DNA from: Castanea sativa
Lineage: Eukaryota; Streptophyta; Magnoliopsida; Fagales; Fagaceae
Length of the DNA: 64,000 bases
Assembly (NCBI RefSeq): GCF_040712315.1
Contig: NC_134023.1
Span: 13,153,442-13,217,441 of the forward strand
Direction of reading: 5' to 3'
Position 1 is the first letter of the stretch, and every line of letters begins with the position of its first letter. Below are positions 25,301 through 36,599 of the stretch, piece by piece. The notes under the pieces are model-generated. The model was not told where the DNA came from. It saw only the letters and a program-made list of their open reading frames with translations, and ran no database searches. The position numbers and the translations under genes are program-made.

Positions 25301-26525
25301 AAAATGCCAGTTCAAATCAATCCAATGAGATTTCGACCTAACCTTGTCATATCTGGTGGTGAACCATATGTGGAAGATGAATGGAGTAATCTTAAAATTG
25401 GAAATAAGTATTTTACGGTAAGCTCTCCTAACTTTGAATAGGAATAGTAGTGGCTTTTATACTGTATCAGACAGAGAAGAACATGAATAGATTATTTTTG
25501 ACATTACGAGACTGTAACCTCATGATGATGTACATCTCTAGAGCTGTGGTGGGATCTTCCAAAACTTATTCACTTATAACTTTTGTAATGCTTACTGCTG
25601 ACATCATCACAAAATGTTTACATCTCTTTCGACTGTTATTGTAGATTTGCTAGAATTCTACCATAACCTTTTGACTTCATAATATTTGTTGCACACATCA
25701 CTGCACAAGATGATACAATCCACTCCTATTGGTTGATGCTCTCATCATTACAAATTTATGCAAAGCCTTTCAAATGTTATTTGTAGATTATATTTTCTCC
25801 TGAATTTCTCATTCTTCTAGCAGGAATACAGGCAATGATCGAGGAAGCGAAGATAGTCCTTTTGGTGTTGATTTTTTGAACACTTAATGCATTGACTGTA
25901 TAAAATCAAGTTTTTGTTACTATAAAACCATTTACTCTCTAGGGGTGGGTCCAGAAGGCCTCACCTTGCTGAGGTTACACATCATAAAAATGAAAAAAAC
26001 CATTTAATGCCTCATAAGGGAAAAATAAATAAATTTAATGCTGATTATATATCATTATTTCTTAAATGAATGTTGAAACTTTATACAGCCAAAATAATTG
26101 CATTTAAAATTGTGTATACCTTAGTGGCCAAAAAAATATCTGCATGCGGACCTTGTGTGCACTTTTTTAGATAGATCAACCTTACATGGTCATCTCTACT
26201 TTCTTGTTCAGTCATTGGGTGGATGCAACCGTTGCCAGATGATCAATATTGTTCACACAGCTGGAAGAGTGCAGAAGTCAAATGAACCTTTGGCTACTTT
26301 AGCATCATATAGAAGATCGAAGGTCAGCCAAAGTATACTTATATGAAATTTGATACTTTGTTGATTGATTCTGTTCTTAGTGTATGTAACATTGAACTTA
26401 CATGGAATCAGGGGAAGATTTTATTTGGGATACTTCTGAGATTACATGAGACCAACGATGAAGTAGAGCAGGAAACTGATTCTTGGCTTCAAGCAGGACA
26501 AGAAATACATCCAAATTTCTTTTAG
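7358..26525 (+). CDS. ABA3: Molybdenum cofactor sulfurase, C-terminal half (10 exons)
   Basis: Exons: 7358-7435, 7564-7665, 8181-8280, 18094-18201, 19858-19922, 20866-21017, 24507-24739, 25281-25417, 26212-26322, 26412-26525. They join without a frame break to 399 residues plus TAG. The family transfers sulfur to the molybdenum cofactor of aldehyde oxidase and xanthine dehydrogenase, and so is needed for abscisic acid synthesis. Exon 1 here carries [16 protein letters not shown], the conserved cysteine cluster of the NifS-like desulfurase domain (its catalytic cysteine in Arabidopsis ABA3). Then come [13 protein letters not shown], the MOSC N-terminal barrel ([12 protein letters not shown]), and the MOSC domain ([37 protein letters not shown]). 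The family is about 820 residues, so the N-terminal half lies upstream of the window. No inactivating change was seen. Introns reach 9.8 kb because of transposons. Confidence 0.95.
7865..8033. mobile_element. Possible small MITE in a sulfurase intron
   Basis: The ends are imperfect inverted repeats: TTAATGG..GCCTTAAGG on the left and CCTAAGAGCACCCATTAA on the right. The interior is AT-rich with TTTAGAAAATTTTTATGG paired loosely to CCATAAAAG. The end pattern resembles the MITE at 54680-54825 (TAATGTGTGCCCTAAGGG). No clear target duplication was identified, so limits are approximate. Confidence 0.4.
9571..12832. mobile_element. Mutator-like non-autonomous element, split by a LINE
   Basis: The flanks are identical over 11 bp (TAGACCACAAA at 9560-9570 and 12833-12843), the duplication length expected of Mutator-like elements. 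The ends are inverted: AGTTGCACTGGCA near 9574 and TGTCGGTGCAACC at 12832. Next to them lie the GATACGGGTACGG repeats (9592-9620) and CGTATCGGTG..GGACACCGG (12769-12800). Own sequence remains at 9571-9780 and 12281-12832 and includes a CT run (12523-12540). The open frames there have no recognisable domain and no transposase is seen. The LINE at 9781-12280 is inside it. Confidence 0.65.
9781..12280 (-). mobile_element. 5'-truncated L1-type LINE with nearly complete RT
   Basis: This is the best preserved LINE here. On the minus strand: [15 protein letters not shown] (about 12180), [19 protein letters not shown], a stop near 11826, [23 protein letters not shown] (catalytic aspartates at 11463-11474), [21 protein letters not shown], then [15 protein letters not shown] and zf-RVT with [20 protein letters not shown] in the 321-codon stretch 10867-9902. 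Four frame breaks separate 12258-11911, 12026-11823, 11774-11394, 11390-10827 and 10867-9902. The T-run at 9781-9794 is the poly(A) tail on this strand. Endonuclease and ORF1 are missing. Confidence 0.88.
13305..14960 (+). pseudogene. LINE ORF1 remnant (right part)
   Basis: Three overlapping open stretches (13305-13697, 13592-14389, 14395-14778 and 14769-14960) together form the C-terminal part of ORF1, an acidic serine- and valine-rich protein without a zinc knuckle that I can see. Frame changes near 13620 and 14770 and a stop at 14387-14389 show it is broken. The first part of ORF1 is 5' of the nested insertion, at 8590-9175. Its stop TGA at 14958-14960 overlaps the ORF2 start ATG at 14957-14959. 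The role in the family is RNA binding; assignment here rests on position and on the overlap with ORF2. Confidence 0.6.
14957..16740 (+). pseudogene. LINE ORF2 remnant: endonuclease joined to zf-RVT
   Basis: Starts ATGAATTTGAAAATTATTTC, giving [13 protein letters not shown], the opening of the apurinic-type endonuclease domain. QETKME, with the catalytic Glu, follows, and SNHFPI around 15640 is the end of that domain. Stops occur (for example TAG near 15042). From about 15780 the reading jumps to [20 protein letters not shown], which normally lies after the RT domain, then reaches HLLLYC and IWRERN. Roughly 1.5 kb of RT coding sequence is therefore absent. Non-functional. Confidence 0.78.
21166..21744 (+). 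mobile_element. 5'-truncated LINE tail with 11-bp target duplication
   Basis: AAGGGTCATAA occurs at 21155-21165 and again at 21745-21755, directly after the A-run. The body encodes the final part of ORF2: VWKQKIPS-like start, [20 protein letters not shown] and [11 protein letters not shown], open in two overlapping frames (21278-21508, 21337-21666). The 3' end carries GTACACTCCCTGTGTAC and AATAAACCTTATTACTTATC before the A-run. Only about 580 bp were inserted. It lies in the sulfurase intron 21018-24506, in the same direction as the gene. Confidence 0.9.
21993..22012. repeat. (CA)n microsatellite
   Basis: About ten CA units in the sulfurase intron. Likely polymorphic in length; no other role seen. 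Confidence 0.85.
23194..23811. mobile_element. hAT-type MITE (618 bp)
   Basis: The terminal inverted repeats are TAGGCCTATCCA on the left and TGGACAGCCCTA on the right. The flanks GTATAATA (23186-23193) and GAATAATA (23812-23819) form an 8-bp duplication with one mismatch. Subterminal GGGTTGG and GGTTGG motifs are abundant, and the middle has repeated AGATCT/GAGATCT words. It has no transposase ORF. It lies in the sulfurase intron before exon 24507-24739. Confidence 0.85.
24106..24307. mobile_element. Harbinger/Tourist-type MITE (202 bp)
   Basis: The ends GGGTGTGTTTGGATACCGC and CAATCCAAACGCTACC are inverted repeats. The flanking TAA (24103-24105 and 24308-24310) is the 3-bp duplication typical of PIF/Harbinger MITEs. 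The centre has the repeated word CTGTTCAT and an A-run (24239-24259). It lies 200 bp before a sulfurase exon. Confidence 0.8.
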
Positions 26526-26900
26526 CTTTGAGGAATAAGCATGAGAAGTGTTATCTTTACATCAGGACAATGGAATTAAAGATTGTTTGGCACTTTATAA
26601 AGCATTCACAAATATCTTTTATTTCTACTAACAAATGTCCCAAAATCAAGATACCCAGAAAAAGGCAATTACAACTTATTGGACCTCTACAGAATTCTTT
26701 CAGATAATACTCAATTCTTTCTTAAGCAAGTTGCAGCCTCCCAGAAGAATGGGATAAAAAATAATTCTGTGAAATTCCACAGTTCAAGAGCGGCTATAGT
26801 TTCATAAATGTTTGTACAATAATTCTTCTTTTTTTTTGATTGATCCTGTATGATCAAATAAAATAAGTTTGTAAGTTACTTCATGAATGCTCCAATTTTC
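26526..26900 (+). other. Probable 3' untranslated region of the sulfurase gene
   Basis: It follows the TAG at 26523-26525. A canonical AATAAA lies at 26857-26862, about 330 bp after the stop, with T-rich sequence before it. A transcript end shortly after 26870 is inferred; earlier variants of the signal exist near 26755-26820. Confidence 0.5.
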
Positions 26901-27726
26901 ATTGAGCTTTTATATGTGGAAGGATCCCTCAGCCCTCTTTATAGTATGATTTGAACCATTACAGCCAAATCTTTTTGGCAGGCTTCCTTGTACTGAAAAA
27001 TGATGACAACAGTTATAATTATTATTGATAAAATAAAATTAATTATTTTCTGTAATTTCTGGTCTCATTAGAGGGAATTCAATACTTTTCATCTGACTGC
27101 AAAAGCTTGCTGTATTGATGTAACTGACAACCTAGAGCTTCCTTTCATCCATTTCTTGAGACATTTTGAACTATCGGACAGATATATTATTACTGATTGT
27201 GTTTTATCAGTTTGGCCTTCTAAATGGCAACTCTTGCAATAACTCAGTGAAAAGGTGAAAACTTTGAGATTTAATTTTTTTTAAGTTTTAGAATAAATTG
27301 AAAATCTGGATAGTAAATTGGTGTCATCTTTCTATTTATTAAATCTATCCCTATTTAATTGTAGAATTAAAAAAAAAAAAAACAATAACGACAACAAATT
27401 AAGAGTTTAAAATGTTAATGTTAACTGATGCTTCCTGCAAACAACTCTCACTACAATTCAATTTCCCAGTGCTAATTAGATCTTTATGCCTCTGTTATTT
27501 TTTCTGTTTCATGATGTTTCCTACTGCAGTGTAGTATCATATTTCCCGTTGTGTTGGTTTTCCTTTCCTCCATTGCCATAATTGAAACAGTGACATTGTT
27601 ATAGCATTACAGGTATCAACACTGACCAAGCTTTGTTTTTGGTACTTCTGATAAAAGATGTCATTGGTTGTTATCAAGAAGGGAAACTATTAAATTCTAA
27701 TAGTTTTCTTTATATGATAATTGCTC

Positions 27727-27743
27727 TCTCTCTCTCTCTCTCA

Positions 27744-27782
<39 letters not shown>
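27727..27782. repeat. Compound (TC)n(TA)n microsatellite
   Basis: A TC run (27727-27753, one A interruption) passes directly into a TA run (27754-27782). Expected to vary in length. Confidence 0.9.
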
Positions 27783-27784
<2 letters not shown>

Positions 27785-28452
27785 AAACTTGAATCTGGAC
27801 CTTTCGGAAGCAATATTAATTAATGGTCTTAAGTAAAGTGAAATATGCAAGGGAATATTTTCTTTGCTGTATGACTGGCAAGCTAAGGTGGTTGATACAT
27901 ATCTGTTAAGTTTTGTCTAAAACTGAAAAGAACTAGACTATTCCAAGTGTTATAGCGTCTGAGTTGATGTTAAAGTGTTGGGTAAATAGGTCATCACCTT
28001 ATAACATTTTCTCATTTTTCAAGTGATAACTTTATCCCATATATGCGTGAAGAGATGTCTCTTCATAAGAGTTGTGTCCTTGCGAAAGGGTGTTAAAAAA
28101 AAGTAATACCAGAACTACAATTTTTGTCACAATTTTTTCACAACTTGCTCATATGACAAGTCGTGAGTGATGAAGTTATGAATCCACGTAGACCAATCAC
28201 TTTTGCTCTATCACTCACGACTTACCATATGAATAAGTCGTGATCTTAACATTTTCAATCAAGAAGTCTATAAAAGGCCTTCAAGGGTATGATCAACACC
28301 CTCATGGAATTATTTAATTTGTTTTACCAACTATTTTGACCAATTGGGTATCTGAGCATGTATCTCACACAATATCTTTACAAGAATCTGTCTCAACCAT
28401 CATAATATCATATCATGTTGTATTGTTGTTTGTCGTGGGTCTATGTCGGTAC

Positions 28453-28544
28453 ATGACCGTGTGCGTGTTGTTCACATTGATCCATTGGAATTTGGGAGAT
28501 GACCGTGTGCGTGTTGTTCACATTGATCCATTGGAATTTGGGAG
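28453..28544 (+). repeat. Tandem duplication of a 46-bp unit
   Basis: Bases 28453-28498 and 28499-28544 are the same 46-bp sequence, beginning ATGACCGTGTGCGTG. I see no difference between the copies, which suggests a recent duplication or gene conversion. No function is suggested by the sequence. Confidence 0.9.
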
Positions 28545-28728
28545 AAGTTATCTTATGCATTTTGGACACATGCATATTTTCTCTGATAGCGTGTGCATTT
28601 CATATAACTATGGAGCTCAAAAGGTGTATATATCACCATATATCCAATTGCGTGAGACAATTATTACATCAAGGACTCACAACAAACCAACCGGTTTATT
28701 TTATATATGTGAGTAAAAGTAGCTTATA

Positions 28729-29050
28729 AAAATGCTAGAGTAACAAACTATTTTACAAACAGGTAATTTAGTGGATAATTGTGAAGAACTAAAAAAATGA
28801 TGTTAGTAGTAAGCTCAACTGAAAATTAGTAAGAATTTATTCCTTAAATAGTTTGTAAAAATATGTAAAACAGTATAGAAAATGCTAAAACAACAAATTT
28901 TTTTACAAATTGTTAATATGATAAGTGGTTATTGCTAAGTAAAAATGTGAAGGCAATGGTGGACCCAAATGAGAACGAGTAAGAATTTATCACATCAACA
29001 TTTTATAAAAATGATGTAAAAACAGTTTGTGTCTATAGCATTACTCACGT
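28729..29050. mobile_element. Two MITE-like units in tandem
   Basis: Each unit starts AATGCTA and continues with ACAACAAAT or AACAAACTATTTTACAAA; the second ends TTTGTGTCTATAGCATT, the inverse of that start. A similar segment with ATAGACACAAA and GGACATAGCATT ends lies at 29300-29665. The borders and duplication are unclear. Confidence 0.4.
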
Positions 29051-32000
29051 AACTTTTTCCTTTTAACATTAACTAGTAGAGAATTTGATCACAATCGTTG
29101 GAATAGGTGGCCATCTAGAAGAGCATCTCATCATTCTTATGCATGACACGACTAGAGGCAGCTTGATGCATTTAGGGATCTTAGGTGAAAACTGAATTGA
29201 GATATTTTATATATTTAAATATAACTTAAAAAAAATTAAATATTAAACTCTATTATCTTTTTTAGATGCAAAATTACTAAATAACTACGTAGATTTTTTT
29301 TTTGAGAAAATTTATAGACACAAAAAAGTTGACAAACTTCTCACATCAATTTATGTGTCAGCTTAATAGTGATAAATAAAAAAGTAATGTTAATGGTGGA
29401 CCTAAATGAGAACTAGTAAAAGTTTGTCATAGTAAAAGTTTGTCAACTCAGTTGTTGTGAAATTTTTTGTGTATTGTTTTTATAAGTACTATACTTACAT
29501 CATTTTCACAACAAATATTTGGTATTAAATTGTTATTAGTTTTAATTTGAATCCACTACTGAAATTACTTTTTTTAAAGTACTATATTTACATCATTTTC
29601 ACAACAACTATATGGTATTAAATTGTTATGATTTTTTGTAAAAAATATTGTGGACATAGCATTTCTCTCTCTTTGTTTCTTGTTTTTTATTTAATAAAAA
29701 ATATTATTTTCTTTATTGGCTAATCTATGGGGACCCTATCTTAGAAAGAAACAGTGTAAAATATTAATTTTAGAATTTTTAAAATTTGAAGAAATTCAAA
29801 AAGAGAGAAAATGAATGCGGATTCAAGTTCAGCGAAACTCTGAACTTGTAAGTAAATTTCCTTACTTGTAACTTTGTAATAATATTATTAATTGTATGCT
29901 AAAAAAAAGATAGATAGACAGGAAAAGGGACATGCGAAACAATACTATCCATTATATTTATTTCTTATCCTTAGAATATACGGTTAGTCTATACCATTAG
30001 GAATAGAATAGAAATTAGTTTAATCATCGTATTAACAGATCAAGCGAGATCTCTTGTCCGGATTGTACTGTTTGGACTTCACCTTATTTTATTTTATTTT
30101 TTGGTGATTAGTTTGGAGTTTGGACTGTAATGCAAACAAGTTTTCCTTCTTCTAATGAATTTTTTACTTGTTACTTTGTGATTGGGTAATTGTATGCTAA
30201 AAGTCCTCTTAATTAAAACAATGATGAACCCACATAAACAAAATCACAAAATTTGGTACACAATTTCTGATTTCTAATGGCTATCTTTTGACATGATCTT
30301 TGCCTTGTTACTACCTAATTAAAAAAAAAAAAAGTATAATTTTTCAACTTGGCATGTAGAATAGTTTTGACAAAATCGACTCTCGAATTTGATGTGCACT
30401 TCAAACTCATCACATAAAGGGACGACTATACAACGTGGAAGTAGCAAGTCTTTGTGCTTTAATGTGTTGCACTATGGGACATGAAGGTCTTGACGTTGAA
30501 CTTATGTAAAATTATGTAAATATTTAAAGCATGAACGCCAACAAGTCTTAATTTTCAATCCTAACCATCCGAAAATTCTAAAACTTAGACCAAAGTAATG
30601 AAAAATACGGCTCCAAACCAAGATTCAAGAAAGCAACAAAAAAAAAAAAAAATTATTGACAATTAATGAAGAGAGAAGAAAGAAAACAAAAACAATGAGT
30701 CTAGCAATATTATGAATCTGTTCTTTTCAGAAAAGGAAGGTTGCAATTAAGACCCACGTTATACCTCTTGACTGAGGACTTTTTCTGGTCTTCTCTTTAT
30801 AGATCTTTGGCCATCACTTCTTCAAAGTCTTTAGAGAGAGAGAGAGAGGTCCCAGGGTGATGAAATGAAAATTTATTCAATCCACGTGAAAACTAATAAA
30901 CAAATTTGCAAACATAAAATGGCTGCATTCAAATCACTCAATCAAACTAACAATTTCCTGTGATAAAAAAATATTCCAATAGACTGAAAAGGAAGAGAAT
31001 AATTTAAGAATTATTATTATTATATATATATGGATTGCATAAATTATGCAAGCTGAAAATGAGCTCCACTTATTTATTCATATATATATATATATATATG
31101 CATTCCTCTCGTGCATTAATCAACTGGTTGACGGAACTCTTCTATATATGCATGTTCCACTTTCGACCTATAGGCTGATTATGTCAATCAAACTTATCCC
31201 AGATTATTCGCTGCACTCTACCTGTGTGTGCTCTTATTTTGTATCATATTTTTTTCAAAGTCCATACTAAGACCAGAAAAAAATGAGGCTGACCACAGCT
31301 TGACAGTCTATATATATATAACTTGGCTCTTTATTTTGAAAATACATCATATATAAAAAAATGTTGGTAAAAATCAGTTAGGGCATTTCCTTTAAGCAGT
31401 GCTACAGCTAGGGTGTAATGAGAAATGAGCAAGAGTTCTCACATTTTGATGGACAAGTGAAGGTAAGAAGTTATGAGTTCAGAAAATTAATATGGTAAAT
31501 GTGCATGCTCCACAAATAAGTTTGGAAAAATCCGTTAAGTAATAATTCTGAGAGGACGTGAATGGATTAATTCAATGAGTATTAAATGAGGAAGAATTTT
31601 TATTGAAGGAGACCTTTTTTTTAGAGGACTTATTGAAGGAGACCTAAATAGTCATGTTGCATGTTGGGAAAAAAAGTGATATAAATATAATTAGATACCC
31701 GACATCAATTTCATTAAGAAAAGATAATGACGGTTTTGAAAAGAGGCCAAGGCTCTAGAGTGTATAGACTACGCAATAAGGAATAAATAAGGAGATATTA
31801 TTATAGACTTTTTAAATTTTTTATTTATATATATAAGATAGAATTCTACTATAGTCTAATCTAAGTGTATATGGTTCACATCTAAGTGTATATGTGTGTG
31901 AACCTCCCTCCTAAAAACTTGGACTCCGACCCTTGTCCCCCACACCCCACAAGTATGTTTATTACTTGTGGAGTAACCACCGCATCAAGAATGTGCGGCG

Positions 32001-32353
32001 GTATTATAGATTTTTTGACCACATATGATTTGATATTAACGAGAATTTAGTTGAACAAGAGTGATTTTTTTTTTGAAAAATAATTACAACATGCTGCTAA
32101 CGCCGCAGCTCGAACCCTTTCTCCTTAGACCCCCAAGCATTTTGTACATGGGGAGGTACCAATTCAGCTACAAGGCCATTGACAACAAGAGTGATTCATG
32201 CTCAACTATTTTCAACAAAATGGTTACTCAAATAGATTTTATTCTTATTCAAAAAGCTGAAATAGATGTTATAAAGATTGTAAGTACTTGATAACAGGAG
32301 AAAGCATAGCCAATCAACATAGGTCAGTGATATTAGATATTTGTAGTAGGAGG

Positions 32354-32945
32354 TATGAGTGTGCAACCAACCCGCTAACTCGTCAAAATCGACCCGACCC
32401 GACCCGTTGGGTTGGTTTTTAGGGTTTGGTGGGTCGGGTTGGGTTGGGTTTGGATTGAAATTTTTTATAGCGGGTCGGGTTGGGTTCCAAAATTTTTTTC
32501 ATAGCGGGCAGGTTGGGTTCAGGTCATAAAATTCCAAACCCAACCATACATTTAATATATATTTAACATATATTATATAATTAATAAATTTTTTTAAATA
32601 ACCAACTCTTCCTATCCTATATAAAGTCAATTAGTTCACACAAACTCTAGTAAATTACTATTTTTGTTTAGTCATTAGTGTTGTTTGCCTTTAAGGAGTT
32701 GCATTGATATTAATCTTTGGATTTTTTTAATATATTTATATTTATATATTTTTTTGCTTAATTTAATAATAATAGTAATAAAAAAAAATTGGCCAACTCA
32801 TGAATTCAACCCGACCCAACCCGACCCATGTGAGTTGGGTTGGGTTGGACTTTTGTGATGGGTTGGGTTGGGGTTGAATTTGTTTTAATCGACTATGGTG
32901 AATTAGGTAAAAAAATCTCCTTAATCCGACCCATGCACACCCCTA
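32354..32945. mobile_element. hAT-type MITE (592 bp)
   Basis: The inverted ends are TATGAGTGTGCAACC and GCACACCCCTA (family form TAGGGGTGTGCA). GTAGGAGG (32346-32353) and ATAGGAGG (32946-32953) form an 8-bp duplication, 7 of 8 matching. Both sides hold GGGTTGGGTTGG / CCCGACCCGACC tracts that can pair across the element. No coding sequence. Confidence 0.85.
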
Positions 32946-34694
32946 ATAGGAGGAGATATTAAGTAGAGGAACCCCTTGAATTAAGTGGTGGGTTTGAAGG
33001 GAAAATGATCAAGTGGGGTCTAGACAAAGATAGTGATAAGATGTGGGATGAAATGGCTAATTATATTAAATGAGTGGATAGAGAAATATTTGGATAGTCT
33101 AAATGCTGTGGGTAATCAACTTATGAGACTTCGTGGTAGAATGATGAGGTTCAAGCAGTAGTTAGATTACACACACAGGGAGAAGCTGCCCTAGATGCAG
33201 AGATAATTTTACTTGTGTAAATTTTAAAGTGGACAAGAGGGAATTAAAAAAGGCTAACCAAGAGGCTATATTTTAATCTTATGATGAATTATATAACAAG
33301 TTGAGAATGAATATTATAAGTTATTATAAGTTATCAAGTTATTAAGATATGAGAGATGGAAACAAAAGGCTTGAACTGTGTTATATGTCAAATTTTGAAA
33401 GGCACTTATAGTGCTACATGAACAATTAAAAAGGCATAAAGCTCTAAGAATCCAAGTTCCACTTGGATTCTGAGGGTGCACCATGACGCTAAGCCGACTC
33501 TGTTGGCCTTTTTTTGTTAAAAAAGAAAAAAGAAAAAAAAAAGGCACATTGGTTGTTTTCTTAATAAAGAGTTCAAGCCGCAACACACAACTTTGTTCTT
33601 TTACACACCAAATTTAGAGAATTAATCACTATTGTAGTAAGCTAGTTGTGGTGGGAGAAAGTTCTTTAGATATATTTGAAGTTGGGGTTTTGTGAGGGTG
33701 CTTTTGTGGCACCTTTGTAATATCACTATTCTCTTAATGAAACTTTATATTTGACACGACCTATGGACAAGCCTAAAGTTAAATTATATAAATTATAGTG
33801 TTTCGTGTGTGATCATTTCTTATATTTTTCTATTTCTATTTTTCAGAAATCCATTATTTGCGAATACAAATACAACAAATAGGTAGGTATCAAATGATAT
33901 GGTTTCTCAACAAATTGTGTCATTTGCATTAAAGATGGAGATCAAAGACCGTTATTAAGGAAGAGGAGATTGAAGAGAGATAGTAAAACTATTTCAATAA
34001 ACTTTTTATTTGAAGACATACAAAGGAATTTGAGTAGTCCAATCAATGATAGAAATGGTAGGTTTGTTCAAAATATTAGGATGACCAAGATAAATGATTG
34101 ATTAAGAAGGTTGAAAATGGTAAAAGCAGTGGGACTTGATGAATTTCCAATGAAATTTGGAAGTGCTTTGGTGACAATGGTGTAGGATAGTTGACAAACC
34201 TTTTCAATAAGATCTTAAGTAGTGTTAACAAAATTCTAGTAAGTGGAGGAGTAACACTCTAATACCTATATAGAAGAACAAAATAAATATTAAAATTGTA
34301 CAATTTGCCGATACTATGAAAGTTTTGGAAAGAGTGATTGAACAAAGGTTAATACACAAATTAACAATATCAGAGAATCAATTTGGTTTTATTCTAGGAT
34401 GATCTACCATGTAAACTATTTTCTTATTTAGATGTCTAATGAAAAAATATAGAGAAACACGTAATAGTGGTGGAGCCATGTTGGGACTGAAGGGGGCCTT
34501 GGCCCCCCCAAAATTATTGGAAAAAAATTATTAGATATATAGATTTTGGAGTTATCCTAACCAATTTTTATTCAAAGGAGTTATCCGAACCAATTTGAAA
34601 TTTTCTGAGGAACATTTACCCTTTTGGCCCCCCAATCCCCATACAAAGTTAATATATAATCCAATTAGTGATAAATAAATAAATAAATAAATAA

Positions 34695-34728
<34 letters not shown>

Positions 34729-35375
34729 CAAGAATTACAATAATTAGACACAATTATCTCAACAAATAAGGGAAAAAATTCTAATTTTGCTCCTATCACT
34801 TCTAGGGCTTACTGGACGGCGCCACACCACACTGTTGCAATGTTTCGCTTAGCACAGGTCTCTCTCTCTCTCTCTCTCTCAACTGAGCAGTGAAGTGTCG
34901 AACCACCTTCTTTTTCCTTCTTTTTTGTTGCGTCTACCTTCTTTTTCTTTCCTCTAGTTCTTCTGTTATTTACAAGGTAACTAAGCAAAGCGTGACTGAT
35001 AATTGCAGACCAACTTGATTTATTAATCCTCCACTTGATGAATATGTGTATGGTTAGAATCTTTTCTCCAAAAGTAAGCCTAGCCGTGTAGGCTGTGTAG
35101 CATTCCCAAGTACCACTCCAAAAATAATATAACATATATTTGTTTGTAGTCTATCGTATTTTTTTTGTAATGTATTGAAATTTGAATGATTGTGTGGGTT
35201 CTTGTTTTGGACAGTATCCAAGCCCAAATGATGATAAGGATATTGGACTTTCCAAGATAACAATGTTTATTGATTGGTGGACTGGACTTGGTTCATCACA
35301 TCTATATTAGACTGATTACAAACTAATTTGTGCATAAAACATGGGTTCTCCAATACATATACATTCATACATGCA

Positions 35376-35379
<4 letters not shown>

Positions 35380-35436
<57 letters not shown>
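35380..35436. repeat. (TA)n microsatellite
   Basis: About 28 TA units, interrupted by little else. It directly abuts the solo LTR. Confidence 0.9.
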
Positions 35437-35438
<2 letters not shown>

Positions 35439-35439
<1 letters not shown>

Positions 35440-36599
35440 AAAATAAATGGCTGAAGAACAGTAAATAATTATCAAAAAATGTAAGTAAGATCGTCAGGGA
35501 TCCTCAAAAAATAGAGTAATGTGTCATTATATTAAGTTTTTTAGTAAATTGGACTCTGTTTCTTACTAGGACAAGGTTCAAATAAGCTCAAAAGTCACAG
35601 ACTTGGATAGCTCTTTGTAGGATTCCAAGACTTGTGAGGTTTGAATCTCCTTGAATCCAAGTGTATCATCAAGCACTTATTACAGGATCCTTTACAATGC
35701 CTTTCTTTTCTCTTTATTTTTCTAAAGCTTAATGAGTCTCTCTAATGCTCTTTTTTTGCTCTGCCTAATGGTTTCTGATTGCCTTTTGCTAATGACTTAA
35801 TCTCCCTTTTATATTACCTTCTTAGGATTTTTGGTATGCCATTGATTCATTCCTTTTGCTGCCCTAGGTACCAGAACTAATGTTGTGTCAGCAACATTGG
35901 TGGCTGGTCATTTCCTTATTTTCTCATTGCATTCTTCTTTTGAGGTTATCCTCCAAAAAGTTCCCAGTTGACTTTCCTCTTTTGGGGGTCCTGATAGGGC
36001 CAACTTTTATTCCTTTTTCCAAAGTTTCTAAAGAGACTTTTCAGAGCCCTTTTTTGGCTGCCTCATCCTTTGTTTTTTTCCTTCAAGAAGGTAGATTCCT
36101 CCCTGTCATGTTGAAAGATCCCCATCCATCTTCTTTCATGGTTCACCTTCCCGCTTTTCCTGAGGTATTAAGCTCCTTTCATCAGGTACTGATTCCTAAG
36201 TCACCATCTGTTTCCAAAAATTTTCTTCTGATATATGGGCGGCTGATGGAACATAAATTCCTTCGTTCCTTGTGCCCATGGGCATGCCTCTTGGAGCTGT
36301 CCCAACTGATTCTTTCCTACACATCCCGAGGATCCCCTCGCTAGTTCTAGTAGTTCCAAGGTATCCTGGTTTAGTCCCTTTCTTCTCTCTGGGCTCCCTA
36401 GGAGCTCCCTTTATAGAGGGCTGGGCCAAACTACCTTAGCTTTTTTCTTTCTTTTCTAAGGCTCAAGTCTTACCCATTTATGGGCTTGGGCTTCTTTTTT
36501 CCCATTCTAAATGGGTCTTGGCTCACGGATTGGGCCTCCCTTATTCTTGAGGGCCTATTGATTTAGATCTTGATACTTGTAACATTTTGAACCTCAACA
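35439..36599 (-). mobile_element. Solo LTR (minus orientation), same family as 3104-4449
   Basis: On the minus strand it begins TGTTGAGGTTCAAAATG (36599) and contains the same conserved blocks as the + copy: ACCAGCCACCAATGTTGC, ACATTAGTTCTGG and AAAAATCCTAAG before a TATA-like element at about 35815. The left end is less certain; TATTG (35434-35438) and CATTG (36600-36604) could be a 5-bp duplication with one mismatch. Only one LTR is present. Numerous differences from the other copies suggest an old insertion. Confidence 0.7.

Larger units (their letters stand above)
26901..32353. other. Intergenic DNA without recognised genes
   Basis: AT-rich sequence with stops in all frames. It contains a TC/TA microsatellite (27727-27782), a 22-bp hairpin (28150-28231), a 46-bp tandem duplication (28453-28544), MITE-like repeats (28729-29050 and 29300-29665), a GA run (30832-30849) and TA runs (31018-31030, 31080-31099). 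The open stretch 28336-28716 exists only because the 46-bp duplication spans it; I recognise no domain in it. Confidence 0.6.

Noticed and set aside
33314..33586. 90-codon minus-strand ORF
   Set aside because: Antisense to decayed RTE sequence with A-rich runs; no recognisable domain.
34809..35263. Minus-strand ORFs within the hAT element as a transposase
   Set aside because: Low-complexity (glutamate/arginine repeats read from a CT run) and no hAT dimerisation or catalytic motifs.
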